Source: Coenobita brevimanus
Taxonomy: Eukaryota; Arthropoda; Malacostraca; Decapoda; Coenobitidae
Assembly (NCBI GenBank): GCA_032717465.1
Contig: CM064681.1
Location: 16,207,204-16,271,203 of the forward strand
DNA: 64,000 nt
Direction of reading: 5' to 3'
The position numbers and the translations under genes were made by a program. The notes beneath the pieces were generated by a model. The model ran no database searches. It had not been told where the DNA came from and saw nothing but the letters and a program-made list of their open reading frames with translations. Numbering within the stretch: position 1 is the first letter of the stretch; each line of letters starts with the position of its first letter. This document shows, piece by piece, positions 36,604 through 46,200 of the stretch.

Positions 36604-37468
36604 TGTTACGGAACAGAGAGAGATAATGAATACTTCAAGTGAGAATACTAAAATCACTACTGTCCCACAAAGTTCCAGGTTCAAAACAAAAGACTTATGT
36701 AATTTTACAAGTTAAAGTTTAATGCTCAAACTAACATCTAAACATTCAGGACTCATAAGGATAATGTAATGGCAAAACAGGTTATATATATGGTTAATTG
36801 CAATAGCCTCTATTAACACGAATTTAGCAAGAGCAAATTTATCTAAGTCAGCCCTGATAAAATGAGAAAACCGGATAATTCTCAGTTTAAGCAAGATATA
36901 ATATTACTACAGATACAAAATATTACTTATACTGGCTGACAGCAATATGAATCATAAAAACTTTACCAGGCTTACGAATTAACACCTTAGGCTATACAAG
37001 AAAAATCGTAATAACACTTATACTCAAATTATACAGCAGCTAGATGGCTGGAGACTTCCTGAGCACTCACAAAAATAATAATGTACTGTACAGGGGAGGA
37101 CAGAGATGTAAACAGAATGAGGAGTAGATCTAAGTGGCAACTAATGCAGAGACTGAGCTCATTATATAGGGGTCGGCAGAGCTTGATTCAACTTGTAAGA
37201 AGGAAGCACAAATGAAGGTATAGGGGACAAAGAGTTGACAATCCTGCTCTGAACAACAGAAAGAACGACTTACTCTACTATAAGGGGAGAAGGGGGGAGT
37301 GAGGTAGAACATGCAAGCCTGGTCACTATGGAAGCCACGTGGCGAATCGTGAACAAACATGCAGCATACTGTACATTAGGATCATACAAAGGATGATGCA
37401 ATCTTGAACAAAACTGTATCATAAGTTAGAATTATACAAGGGATGATGAAATCATAGGCTATGTAACA
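36604..37468 (-). repeat. LTR 2 (inner; shared by units A and B)
   Basis: 865 bp, TGTTAC...GTAACA. It serves as 5' LTR of unit A and 3' LTR of unit B. Nearly identical to LTRs 3-5. Confidence 0.95.
37162..37168 (-). promoter_or_regulatory. TATA box of LTR 2
   Basis: CCCTATATAATGAG lies about 300 bases into the LTR. That would give a U3 of ~330 bases and an R/U5 of ~535. The same box is found at 31510, 42849, 48533, 54219 and 60653. The start site is inferred. Confidence 0.55.
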
Positions 37469-37529
37469 CCTCCCCACAAAGAAAAAGAAACTTACAAAGA
37501 AAATTTCTTATTACTCTAAAACAATCTGT

Positions 37530-38483
37530 CTAAAGTCTAGATAAGCAATCTGCAATAACATTTTCTTTCCCCTTGAAATGTTGTATGTCTAATGAATACT
37601 CCTGAAGAAGTAGACTCCATCTTGCCAATCTCTGATTTTTATCTTTAAACTTACTAAGGAATTTCAGTGGGTTATGATCGGTATAAATGACTATGGGGTC
37701 AAAACCAAAACACAAATAAAATAAAAAATGCTGTAAACCCAAAATTAAGACCAAAAGCTCTTTCTCAATAGCTGAGTAGTTCTTTTGAGGTGGAGTGAAT
37801 TTCTTACTGTAATAAGATACAGGGTGTTCAATACCCTGATCATCCTCTTGCAGCAAAACAGCCCCAGCTTCTGTATCACTTGCGTCAAAAGCCATTTTAA
37901 AAGGCTTAGCAAAATTTGAAGAAGTGAGCACTGGCTGACTTAATAGGATAGCTTTAAGTTTGCTGAAAGAGGATTCACAGTTAGCGGTCAAGACAAATTT
38001 AACTCCCTTTTTCAGTAGGTCTGTAAGTGGTGATACAAGAATTGAAAAGTTAAAAACAAATCTCCTGTAATAACCTACCATTCCCAAAAATCTTCGTAGC
38101 CCTTTCCTACTTTTAGGTCTGGGAAGATCACTTATAACCTGAACCATAGCTCCTGGTGATGCAATGTGTCCATCACCAATTACGTACCCAAGGTACTGAA
38201 ATTTAGCTTGACCAAACTCACACTTTGATAAATTAGCTACAAGATTAGCCTGAACCAAATGCTCAAGAAATTTACTGACATGGCATAGGTGATCTTTCCA
38301 GTTGTCACTGAAGATTAATACATCATCATTATAAACAACACACCCTGCCAAACCCTTTGTTACAACATTCATGAGCTTTTGAAATGTGGATGGTGCATTC
38401 TTCATACCATATGGCATTACAGAACATGCAAAAGTCTTTCCTAGTGTTACAAAACATGAGATCTCCCTAGCACGTTCAGTCAT
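37530..38483 (-). CDS. Unit B RT palm-thumb and RNase H segment
   Basis: Four codons past the shared TAA in the same frame. RT motifs: MPYGMKNAPSTFQ, the catalytic box as YNDD (usually Y[ILV]DD), SKCEFG, YLGYVI, and FLGMVGYYRRF. RNase H: FDASDTEAGAVLLQ (first Asp), IEKELL (Glu), YTDHNPL (Asp) and a final ADCLSRL. The Gly after DAS is replaced by Glu relative to unit A. It ends about 60 bases before the polypurine tract (GTGGGGAGG) and LTR 2, with nothing downstream. Confidence 0.9.
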   Translation of the reverse strand: MTERAREISCFVTLGKTFACSVMPYGMKNAPSTFQKLMNVVTKGLAGCVVYNDDVLIFSDNWKDHLCHVSKFLEHLVQANLVANLSKCEFGQAKFQYLGYVIGDGHIASPGAMVQVISDLPRPKSRKGLRRFLGMVGYYRRFVFNFSILVSPLTDLLKKGVKFVLTANCESSFSKLKAILLSQPVLTSSNFAKPFKMAFDASDTEAGAVLLQEDDQGIEHPVSYYSKKFTPPQKNYSAIEKELLVLILGLQHFLFYLCFGFDPIVIYTDHNPLKFLSKFKDKNQRLARWSLLLQEYSLDIQHFKGKENVIADCLSRL

Positions 38484-38495
38484 AGGTACTTGCCA

Positions 38496-38699
38496 TTATC
38501 CCTTTAACAAATCAAACTTACTTATATACTTAGCCTTTCCGATCTTGTCTATGCAATCTTCCACGTGAGGGAGAGGGTAGGTGTCTGTTTTGGTTATCTG
38601 ATTAACACGTCTATAGTCGATGCAAAGCCGCTGTGACCCACCTGGCTTAGGGACTAGAGTGACAGGAGAACTCCACTCGCTCTGACAGGGCTCAATCAT
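38496..38699 (-). CDS. Unit B RT fingers segment
   Basis: Follows the shared TAG by ten codons in the same frame. It has the RT fingers and first palm motif: SEWSSPVTLVPKPGGSQRL, IDYRRVNQIT, then SKFDLLKG (first catalytic Asp in FDL). The TAA that ends it replaces the aromatic codon expected in the GYWQV block, and all five units have it. Confidence 0.88.
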   Translation of the reverse strand: MIEPCQSEWSSPVTLVPKPGGSQRLCIDYRRVNQITKTDTYPLPHVEDCIDKIGKAKYISKFDLLKG

Positions 38700-38729
38700 C
38701 TTGTGGTCCGACAGGTAGCCAATCTCCTT

Positions 38730-39206
38730 CTAGATGAGAGGAACTTTCACTGGGTTCACACGGTATGGAGGCAGTTTAATTGGCTTTGTGTCTCCAACAT
38801 CGACATCATGCATCAACACAGTGGTTCTTCCTGGAGTCTCACGGAACAATTGCGGGTATTCCTGTAGTAATGCCGAAAACTCCTGCCTTGCCTCGGGAGC
38901 TAGATGAGAAAGCTTAGTCTGGAAATCATTCATGATATCAGGATTCTTCCCCACACTATCACTCAGGCTCATACTGCATGGGAGAGCTTTACTTGCAGAC
39001 TCAGGTAGAACAGCTACAGTGCAGACTAGGTTATTTTCGTCCCACCTGTGATATAACTTTAGCATGTTGATGTGACAAAGTTGCTTGTTCTTTCTACGAT
39101 CTGGTGTGGCGATGACATAGTTGACATCACTGAGTTTCTTCTCCACGAAATAAGGACCACTTAACTTGGCTTGAAGAGGTTGCCCATGCACTGGTAGCAG
39201 AATCAA
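38730..39206 (-). CDS. Unit B integrase C-terminal (GPY/F-like) and RT leader segment
   Basis: In frame with the upstream ORF, five codons after its stop. It begins with LILLPVHGQPLQAK, then GPYFVEKKLSDVNYV, the GPY/F-like module at the end of Ty3/Gypsy integrases. After a linker it reaches HDVDVGDTKPIKLPPYRVNP, the usual lead-in to RT. The direct passage from integrase to RT in one frame proves the gene order. Ends at the TAG shared by all units. The apparent start codon is a TTG and not a real initiation site. Confidence 0.88.
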   Translation of the reverse strand: MILLPVHGQPLQAKLSGPYFVEKKLSDVNYVIATPDRRKNKQLCHINMLKLYHRWDENNLVCTVAVLPESASKALPCSMSLSDSVGKNPDIMNDFQTKLSHLAPEARQEFSALLQEYPQLFRETPGRTTVLMHDVDVGDTKPIKLPPYRVNPVKVPLI

Positions 39207-39221
39207 AACCTGATCTCCTGG

Positions 39222-42209
39222 CTAAAAGTGGCGTAACCTGGACTTATTATCATACCAAGTCTTCATCTTCTCCTGAGCAGCTCCTAAATTCTCTCTCGCC
39301 AGCTCTAAAGCAGTGGACAGCCGTTCTTTGAACTTCATCACATACTCCAGTAGGTTGACGTCATCTTCCTCCGACAGCCAGCATTCCGTGAGTAGCTTAA
39401 GGGGTCCTCTTACTTCATGGCCAAAGAGTAGTTCAAAGGGTGAGAAGCCCAGTGATTCATTTGGAGATTCTCTTGCGGCAAATACAACGAATGGAAGACC
39501 TTTATCCCAGTCTTTCTGATGTTCCAAACAGTATTTCCTGAGCATCGATTTGAGTGTTTGATGATATCTCTCCAGCGCTCCTTGGGTCTGGGGATGGTAA
39601 GCTGAAGACGTGATCTGGATGATGCCCAACTCTTTCAGAGACTGCTTGAAAACATTTGATATGAAATTACTTCCCCGGTCTGACTGTACTTCCTTGGGCA
39701 GACCAAACTTGGTGAAGAACCCTAGCATTTCCTTAACCACGTTCTTTGCTGAGATATTTCTAAGTGGAATGGCTTCAGGATAACGAGTAGCCATATCAAT
39801 CAGGGTCAACACATAAGAAAATGCTGAAGAAGTCTTAGGAAGAGGGCCCACAATATCCACCAACACACGGGTGAATGGCGCCTCAAAAGGAGGAATGGGA
39901 ACTAGAGGTGCAACCTTTTCGGTCTGATTACACTTCCCCACAACTTGACAGGTGTGACAAGACTTACAATACCAGGAAACATCTCTGAAGATACCTGGCC
40001 AGTAGAAGTGTTTCAAAATGCGTGCCACAGTCTTCCTCACTCCAAGGTGTCCGGCCAAACTGGAATCATGCACCACTCTAATGATATCCTGCCTACAAAC
40101 ACGAGGGATGACAACTTGATGTACAACCTCCCATTCACAGTCGGCTGATGCTGTTGGGGGTCTCCACTTCCTCATAAGTACTCCTGACTTTATATAATAA
40201 CAAGCAGAAGCACCAGCTGACTCTTCCTCACTGCAAGCAGAGTTAGCTAGACCTTTCAACTCAGGGTCAGCAACCTGCAACTCAACCAACTCTTGACGAG
40301 ACAAATTATCAACACTACGGGGTACTGCCTCATAGGGTAAGTAGTCCAAATTAGCAAGAAAAGTGTCAGCTAGGATAGCATCATCATCATCATTACCCTC
40401 TAAGTCACCAGTAACTTTAGACTTAGCCCTAGTGACCGCACATGCAGAGAACACATCAGGGACATCACAGTCCTGGGTCGCAGTCACTGGTTCACTAGAC
40501 AACTGAGGAGCTAGACACACTTGACTTCCACCAATATCATTTCCAAGTAAGAAAGTTACACCTGACATTGGGAATGTCTCAACCAACCCAACCATAACGG
40601 AACCATTAACAAAACCAGACTCTAAATTCACTCTGCACAGAGGGACAGAAACGTAATTATTCCCTACACCTTGTAAGATTACAGTTTCATCAGAGGAATT
40701 AACATTTGAGCCTAGAACACTGGTCAGCATAAGGGATTGCCAAGCACCTGTATCACGATATATTTTAACTGATTTCCTGTCATTACTGTCCAGAGGACTG
40801 ACAAAACCATCAGACAGGAAATTAGCATATGAACTCTTGAGAGTGTCACCCACGTTACTGCTCAAAAGAGGAGCTTCATCATGAGGATTTAATTTACCCT
40901 TCAAAGCAGGTTCAGTTAACTCGGTTAAAGAATTCTGGGAACTCTCAAGGGTGGACACTAGACCAATTGACTGAATATTTAAAGACTTCTTTTTGTTCAC
41001 ATCACGCTGTCTCCTGAAACATTTCTCCGTAGTATGACCAAGGTTACTACAATATGTACATTTACTTTTCTGAAATCTAGAGGTGGAAGTGGTATTTACT
41101 TCCTGAGAAACATCATCTTTATTCTCTTTCCTGTTACCTGTACTCTGAGTAGAGGCAACGTACTTACTCTCAGCTTTCCTTTTTTCTTTAGAGTATCTCT
41201 TGTGAGTGAGAACATATTCATCAGCTAAAACTGCAGCATCAGACAAATTATCTGTTCTTTTCTCATCAAGATATAGGCTTACATCTTTATTAATACACCT
41301 TTTGAAGTCCTCCAGCAAAATCATCTGCTTAAATTTATCAAAATCAGAATTTACATTCTTAGAATTTAACCACTGGTCTAACAGATCTTTTTTGATTTTT
41401 GCATACTCAACATGGGATTGCTTATCTTGCTTATAAGTTGTCCTATATTTTACTCTATAGGCTTCAGGAACAAGCTCATGGGCCTTAAGAATCAAGCTCT
41501 TAACTACATCATAATTATCAGATTGATCCTGAGGCAAAGATGCATAAGTTACTTGAGCTTTACCGATGAGAACAGTTTGAAGGAGTACAGGCCAATACTT
41601 TTTGGGCCAATTAAAACCTGTAGCTACCCTCTCAAACAACTGAAAATACTTTGTTAAATCAGATTCATTAAAAGGAGGGACAAGTTTAACATTTTTAGCC
41701 ACATCAAAATCATTAGAGCTAGATGATCCAGTTCCACCTTGTTTCATGCGATACTCATGGTCTGCTTGAATCCTAGCAAGTTCAATTTGTGCCTGAGCCT
41801 GTGCCTGTGCCTCCTGAATACGAGCCTGAGACTCAGCCTCCTTAGCACGTGCCTGAAACTCAGCCTCCTTAGCACGTGCCTGAAACTCAGCCTCCTTAGC
41901 ACGTGCCTGAAACTCAGCCTCCTTAGCACGTGCCTGAAACTCAGCCTCCTTAGCAAGAGCCTCCTGCAGGGCTAACTGAAACTTAGCTATTTCAATCTGC
42001 GTTTGCTCATCTGGAGGAGTTACATTAAACAAGCTTTTATTAATCATGTCAACAATTTGATCTTTAGAATGATGAGAGTGAACAGCAATTCCCAATTGTT
42101 GAGCAATAAGCTTAAGTTCATTCTTTGTTCTGTTTTCTACATGATACACTGTTTGCACATTTGACAAAAAATCTTTGGCTTCATCAAGAGTAGTAATTGC
42201 AGACATCAT
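39222..42209 (-). CDS. Unit B gag-protease-integrase open frame (995 codons)
   Basis: Numbering from the ATG at 42209. Residues 82-135 form a coiled-coil-like KEAEFQAR repeat (five 9-residue units). Residues 245-340 resemble the SCAN fold: YRVKYRTTYK, HVEYAKIKKDLLDQWL, QMILLEDFKRCI, then LADEYVLTHK. This region is the capsid C-terminal part. A CCHC knuckle (C-x2-C-x4-H-x4-C) is at 384-397. The protease active site DTGA is at 486-489. The integrase zinc finger has H714, H721, C751 and C754. Its catalytic triad is D785, D844 and E880, with exact D-35-E spacing. All key residues are present; the frame ends at the TAG after RLRHF, before the integrase C-terminal part. Confidence 0.9.
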   Translation of the reverse strand: MMSAITTLDEAKDFLSNVQTVYHVENRTKNELKLIAQQLGIAVHSHHSKDQIVDMINKSLFNVTPPDEQTQIEIAKFQLALQEALAKEAEFQARAKEAEFQARAKEAEFQARAKEAEFQARAKEAESQARIQEAQAQAQAQIELARIQADHEYRMKQGGTGSSSSNDFDVAKNVKLVPPFNESDLTKYFQLFERVATGFNWPKKYWPVLLQTVLIGKAQVTYASLPQDQSDNYDVVKSLILKAHELVPEAYRVKYRTTYKQDKQSHVEYAKIKKDLLDQWLNSKNVNSDFDKFKQMILLEDFKRCINKDVSLYLDEKRTDNLSDAAVLADEYVLTHKRYSKEKRKAESKYVASTQSTGNRKENKDDVSQEVNTTSTSRFQKSKCTYCSNLGHTTEKCFRRQRDVNKKKSLNIQSIGLVSTLESSQNSLTELTEPALKGKLNPHDEAPLLSSNVGDTLKSSYANFLSDGFVSPLDSNDRKSVKIYRDTGAWQSLMLTSVLGSNVNSSDETVILQGVGNNYVSVPLCRVNLESGFVNGSVMVGLVETFPMSGVTFLLGNDIGGSQVCLAPQLSSEPVTATQDCDVPDVFSACAVTRAKSKVTGDLEGNDDDDAILADTFLANLDYLPYEAVPRSVDNLSRQELVELQVADPELKGLANSACSEEESAGASACYYIKSGVLMRKWRPPTASADCEWEVVHQVVIPRVCRQDIIRVVHDSSLAGHLGVRKTVARILKHFYWPGIFRDVSWYCKSCHTCQVVGKCNQTEKVAPLVPIPPFEAPFTRVLVDIVGPLPKTSSAFSYVLTLIDMATRYPEAIPLRNISAKNVVKEMLGFFTKFGLPKEVQSDRGSNFISNVFKQSLKELGIIQITSSAYHPQTQGALERYHQTLKSMLRKYCLEHQKDWDKGLPFVVFAARESPNESLGFSPFELLFGHEVRGPLKLLTECWLSEEDDVNLLEYVMKFKERLSTALELARENLGAAQEKMKTWYDNKSRLRHF
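41830..41952 (-). repeat. 27-bp gag minisatellite (unit B); equivalents in A, C, D, E
   Basis: In-frame 27-bp units coding (A)KEAE[FS][QHR][AT]R. Equivalent blocks lie near 36170-36265 (A, four units), 47514-47637 (C, five), 53201-53324 (D, five) and 59646-59745 (E, four). The length change keeps the frame. Confidence 0.9.
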
Positions 42210-42290
42210 GAATAAATCACAGTCACAAAATATCAAGCAATATCCTTATGATAATATCCTGAATATCCTGATAAGAGGTCGCCAAATTAA

Positions 42291-43155
42291 TATTACGGAA
42301 CAGAGAGAGATAATGAATACTTCAAGTGAGAATACTAAAATCACTACTGTCCCACAAAGTTCCAGGTTCAAAACAAAAGACTTATGTAATTTTACAAGTT
42401 AAAGTTTAATGCTCAAACTAACATCTAAACATTCAGGACTCATAAGGATAATGTAATGGCAAAACAGGTTATATATATGGTTAATTGCAATAGCCTCTAT
42501 TAACACGAATTTAGCAAGAGCAAATTTATCTAAGTCAGCCCTGATAAAATGAGAAAACCGGATAATTCTCAGTTTAAGCAAGATATAATATTACTACAGA
42601 TACAAAATATTACTTATACTGGCTGACAGCAATATGAATCATAAAAACTTTACCAGGCTTACGAATTAACACCTTAGGCTATACAAGAAAAATCGTAATA
42701 ACACTTATACTCAAATTATACAGCAGCTAGATGGCTGGAGACTTCCTGAGCACTCACAAAAATAATAATGTACTGTACAGGGGAGGACAGAGATGTAAAC
42801 AGAATGAGGAGTAGATCTAAGTGGCAACTAATGCAGAGACTGAGCTCATTATATAGGGGTCGGCAGAGCTTGATTCAACTTGTAAGAAGGAAGCACAAAT
42901 GAAGGTATAGGGGACAAAGAGTTGACAATCCTGCTCTGAACAACAGAAAGAACGACTTACTCTACTATAAGGGGAGAAGGGGGGAGTGAGGTAGAACATG
43001 CAAGCCTGGTCACTATGGAAGCCACGTGGCGAATCGTGAACAAACATGCAGCATACTGTACATTAGGATCATACAAAGGATGATGCAATCTTGAACAAAA
43101 CTGTATCATAAGTTAGAATTATACAAGGGATGATGAAATCATAGGCTATGTAACA
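42291..43155 (-). repeat. LTR 3 (inner; shared by units B and C)
   Basis: 865 bp. Its terminus is mutated from TGTTAC to TATTAC on the plus strand, so the terminal CA of the LTR is lost. Otherwise like LTRs 2, 4 and 5. Confidence 0.95.
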
Positions 43156-43216
43156 CCTCCCCACAAAGAAAAAGAAACTTACAAAGGAAATTTCTTATTA
43201 CTCTAAAACAATCTGT

Positions 43217-46200
43217 CTAAAGTCTAGATAAGCAATCTGCAATAACATTTTCTTTCCCCTTGAAATGTTGTATGTCTAATGAATACTCCTGAAGAAGTAG
43301 ACTCCATCTTGCCAATCTCTGATTTTTATCTTTAAACTTACTAAGGAATTTCAGTGGGTTATGATCGGTATAAATGACTATGGGGTCAAAACCAAAACAC
43401 AAATAAAATAAAAAATGCTGTAAACCCAAAATTAAGACCAAAAGCTCTTTCTCAATAGCTGAGTAGTTCTTTTGAGGTGGAGTGAATTTCTTACTGTAAT
43501 AAGATACAGGGTGTTCAATACCCTGATCATCCTCTTGCAGCAAAACAGCCCCAGCTTCTGTATCACTTGCGTCAAAAGCCATTTTAAAAGGCTTTGCAAA
43601 ATTTGAAGAAGTGAGCACTGGCTGACTTAATAGGATAGCTTTAAGTTTGCTGAAAGAGGATTCACAGTTAGCGGTCAAGACAAATTTAACTCCCTTTTTC
43701 AGTAGGTCTGTAAGTGGTGATACAAGAATTGAAAAGTTAAAAACAAATCTCCTGTAATAACCTACCATTCCCAAAAATCTTCGTAGCCCTTTCCTACTTT
43801 TAGGTCTGGGAAGATCACTTATAACCTGAACCATAGCTCCTGGTGATGCAATGTGTCCATCACCAATTACGTACCCAAGGTACTGAAATTTAGCTTGACC
43901 AAACTCACACTTTGATAAATTAGCTACAAGATTAGCCTGAACCAAATGCTCAAGAAATTTACTGACATGGCATAGGTGATCTTTCCAGTTGTCACTGAAG
44001 ATTAATACATCATCATTATAAACAACACACCCTGCCAAACCCTTTGTTACAACATTCATGAGCTTTTGAAATGTGGATGGTGCATTCTTCATACCATATG
44101 GCATTACAGAACATGCAAAAGTCTTTCCTAGTGTTACAAAACATGAGATCTCCCTAGCACGTTCAGTCATAGGTACTTGCCATTATCCCTTTAACAAATC
44201 AAACTTACTTATATACTTAGCCTTTCCGATCTTGTCTATGCAATCTTCCACGTGAGGGAGAGGGTAGGTGTCTGTTTTGGTTATCTGATTAACACGTCTA
44301 TAGTCGATGCAAAGCCGCTGTGACCCACCTGGCTTAGGGACTAGAGTGACAGGAGAACTCCACTCGCTCTGACAGGGCTCAATCATCTTGTGGTCCGACA
44401 GGTAGCCAATCTCCTTCTAGATGAGAGGAACTTTCACTGGGTTCACACGGTATGGAGGCAGTTTAATTGGCTTTGTGTCTCCAACATCGACATCATGCAT
44501 CAACACAGTGGTTCTTCCTGGAGTCTCACGGAACAATTGCGGGTATTCCTGTAGTAATGCCGAAAACTCCTGCCTTGCCTCGGGAGCTAGATGAGAAAGC
44601 TTAGTCTGGAAATCATTCATGATATCAGGATTCTTCCCCACACTATCACTCAGGCTCATACTGCATGGGAGAGCTTTACTTGCAGACTCAGGTAGAACAG
44701 CTACAGTGCAGACTAGGTTATTTTCGTCCCACCTGTGATATAACTTTAGCATGTTGATGTGACAAAGTTGCTTGTTCTTTCTACGATCTGGTGTGGCGAT
44801 GACATAGTTGACATCACTGAGTTTCTTCTCCACGAAATAAGGACCACTAAACTTGGCTTGAAGAGGTTGCCCATGCACTGGTAGCAGAATCAAAACCTGA
44901 TCTCCTGGCTAAAAGTGGCGTAACCTGGACTTATTATCATACCAAGTCTTCATCTTCTCCTGAGCAGCTCCTAAATTCTCTCTCGCCAGCTCTAAAGCAG
45001 TGGACAGCCGTTCTTTGAACTTCATCACATACTCCAGTAGGTTGACGTCATCTTCCTCCGACAGCCAGCATTCCGTGAGTAGCTTAAGGGGTCCTCTTAC
45101 TTCATGGCCAAAGAGTAGTTCAAAGGGTGAGAAGCCCAGTGATTCATTTGGAGATTCTCTTGCGGCAAATACAACGAATGGAAGACCTTTATCCCAGTCT
45201 TTCTGATGTTCCAAACAGTATTTCCTGAGCATCGATTTGAGTGTTTGATGATATCTCTCCAGCGCTCCTTGGGTCTGGGGATGGTAAGCTGAAGACGTGA
45301 TCTGGATGATGCCCAACTCTTTCAGAGACTGCTTGAAAACATTTGATATGAAATTACTTCCCGGTCTGACTGTACTTCCTTGGGCAGACCAAACTTGGTG
45401 AAGAACCCTAGCATTTCCTTAACCACGTTCTTTGCTGAGATATTTCTAAGTGGAATGGCTTCAGGATAACGAGTAGCCATATCAATCAGGGTCAACACAT
45501 AAGAAAATGCTGAAGAAGTCTTAGGAAGAGGGCCCACAATATCCACCAACACACGGGTGAATGGCGCCTCAAAAGGAGGAATGGGAACTAGAGGTGCAAC
45601 CTTTTCGGTCTGATTACACTTCCCCACAACTTGACAGGTGTGACAAGACTTACAATACCAGGAAACATCTCTGAAGATACCTGGCCAGTAGAAGTGTTTC
45701 AAAATGCGTGCCACAGTCTTCCTCACTCCAAGGTGTCCGGCCAAACTGGAATCATGCACCACTCTAATGATATCCTGCCTACAAACACGAGGGATGACAA
45801 CTTGATGTACAACCTCCCATTCACAGTCGGCTGATGCTGTTGGGGGTCTCCACTTCCTCATAAGTAATCCTGACTTTATATAATAACAAGCAGAAGCACC
45901 AGCTGACTCTTCCTCACTGCAAGCAGAGTTAGCTAGACCTTTCAACTCAGGGTCAGCAACCTGCAACTCAACCAACTCTTGACGAGACAAATTATCAACA
46001 CTACGGGGTACTGCCTCATAGGGTAAGTACTCCAAATTAGCAAGAAAAGTGTCAGCTAGGATAGCATCATCATCATCATTACCCTCTAAGTCACCAGTAA
46101 CTTTAGACTTAGCCCTAGTGACCGCACATGCAGAGAACACATCAGGGACATCACAGTCCTGGGTCGCAGTCACTGGTTCACTAGACAACTGAGGAGCTAG

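Larger units (their letters stand above)
37530..42209 (-). pseudogene. Unit B gag-pol: one reading frame of 1,560 codons with three internal stops
   Basis: This is the least broken unit. From the first ATG (42209; a longer frame opens at a TTG at 42236, but the ATG pair at 42209/42206 is the likelier start) the frame runs without a shift to the stop at 37530. Only three in-frame stops interrupt it: TAG 39222-39224, TAG 38730-38732 and TAA 38496-38498. Domain order is gag, protease, integrase, RT, RNase H, with no env. A single gag-pol frame with integrase ahead of RT is unlike standard Ty3/Gypsy (protease-RT-RNase H-integrase) and fits the Gmr1 group. Confidence 0.94.

Noticed and set aside
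37130..37360. 76-codon minus-strand ORF found in all six LTRs
   Set aside because: Its sameness only reflects LTR identity. It spans the putative TATA box, has no known domain, and LTR transcripts starting downstream would not include it.
41830..41952. CRISPR-like regular repeats
   Set aside because: The 27-bp units are contiguous without spacers and encode an in-frame gag segment.
39222..42236. Start of unit B gag at 42236
   Set aside because: That codon is TTG. The first ATG pair at 42209/42206 is the more likely start and is kept in all units.
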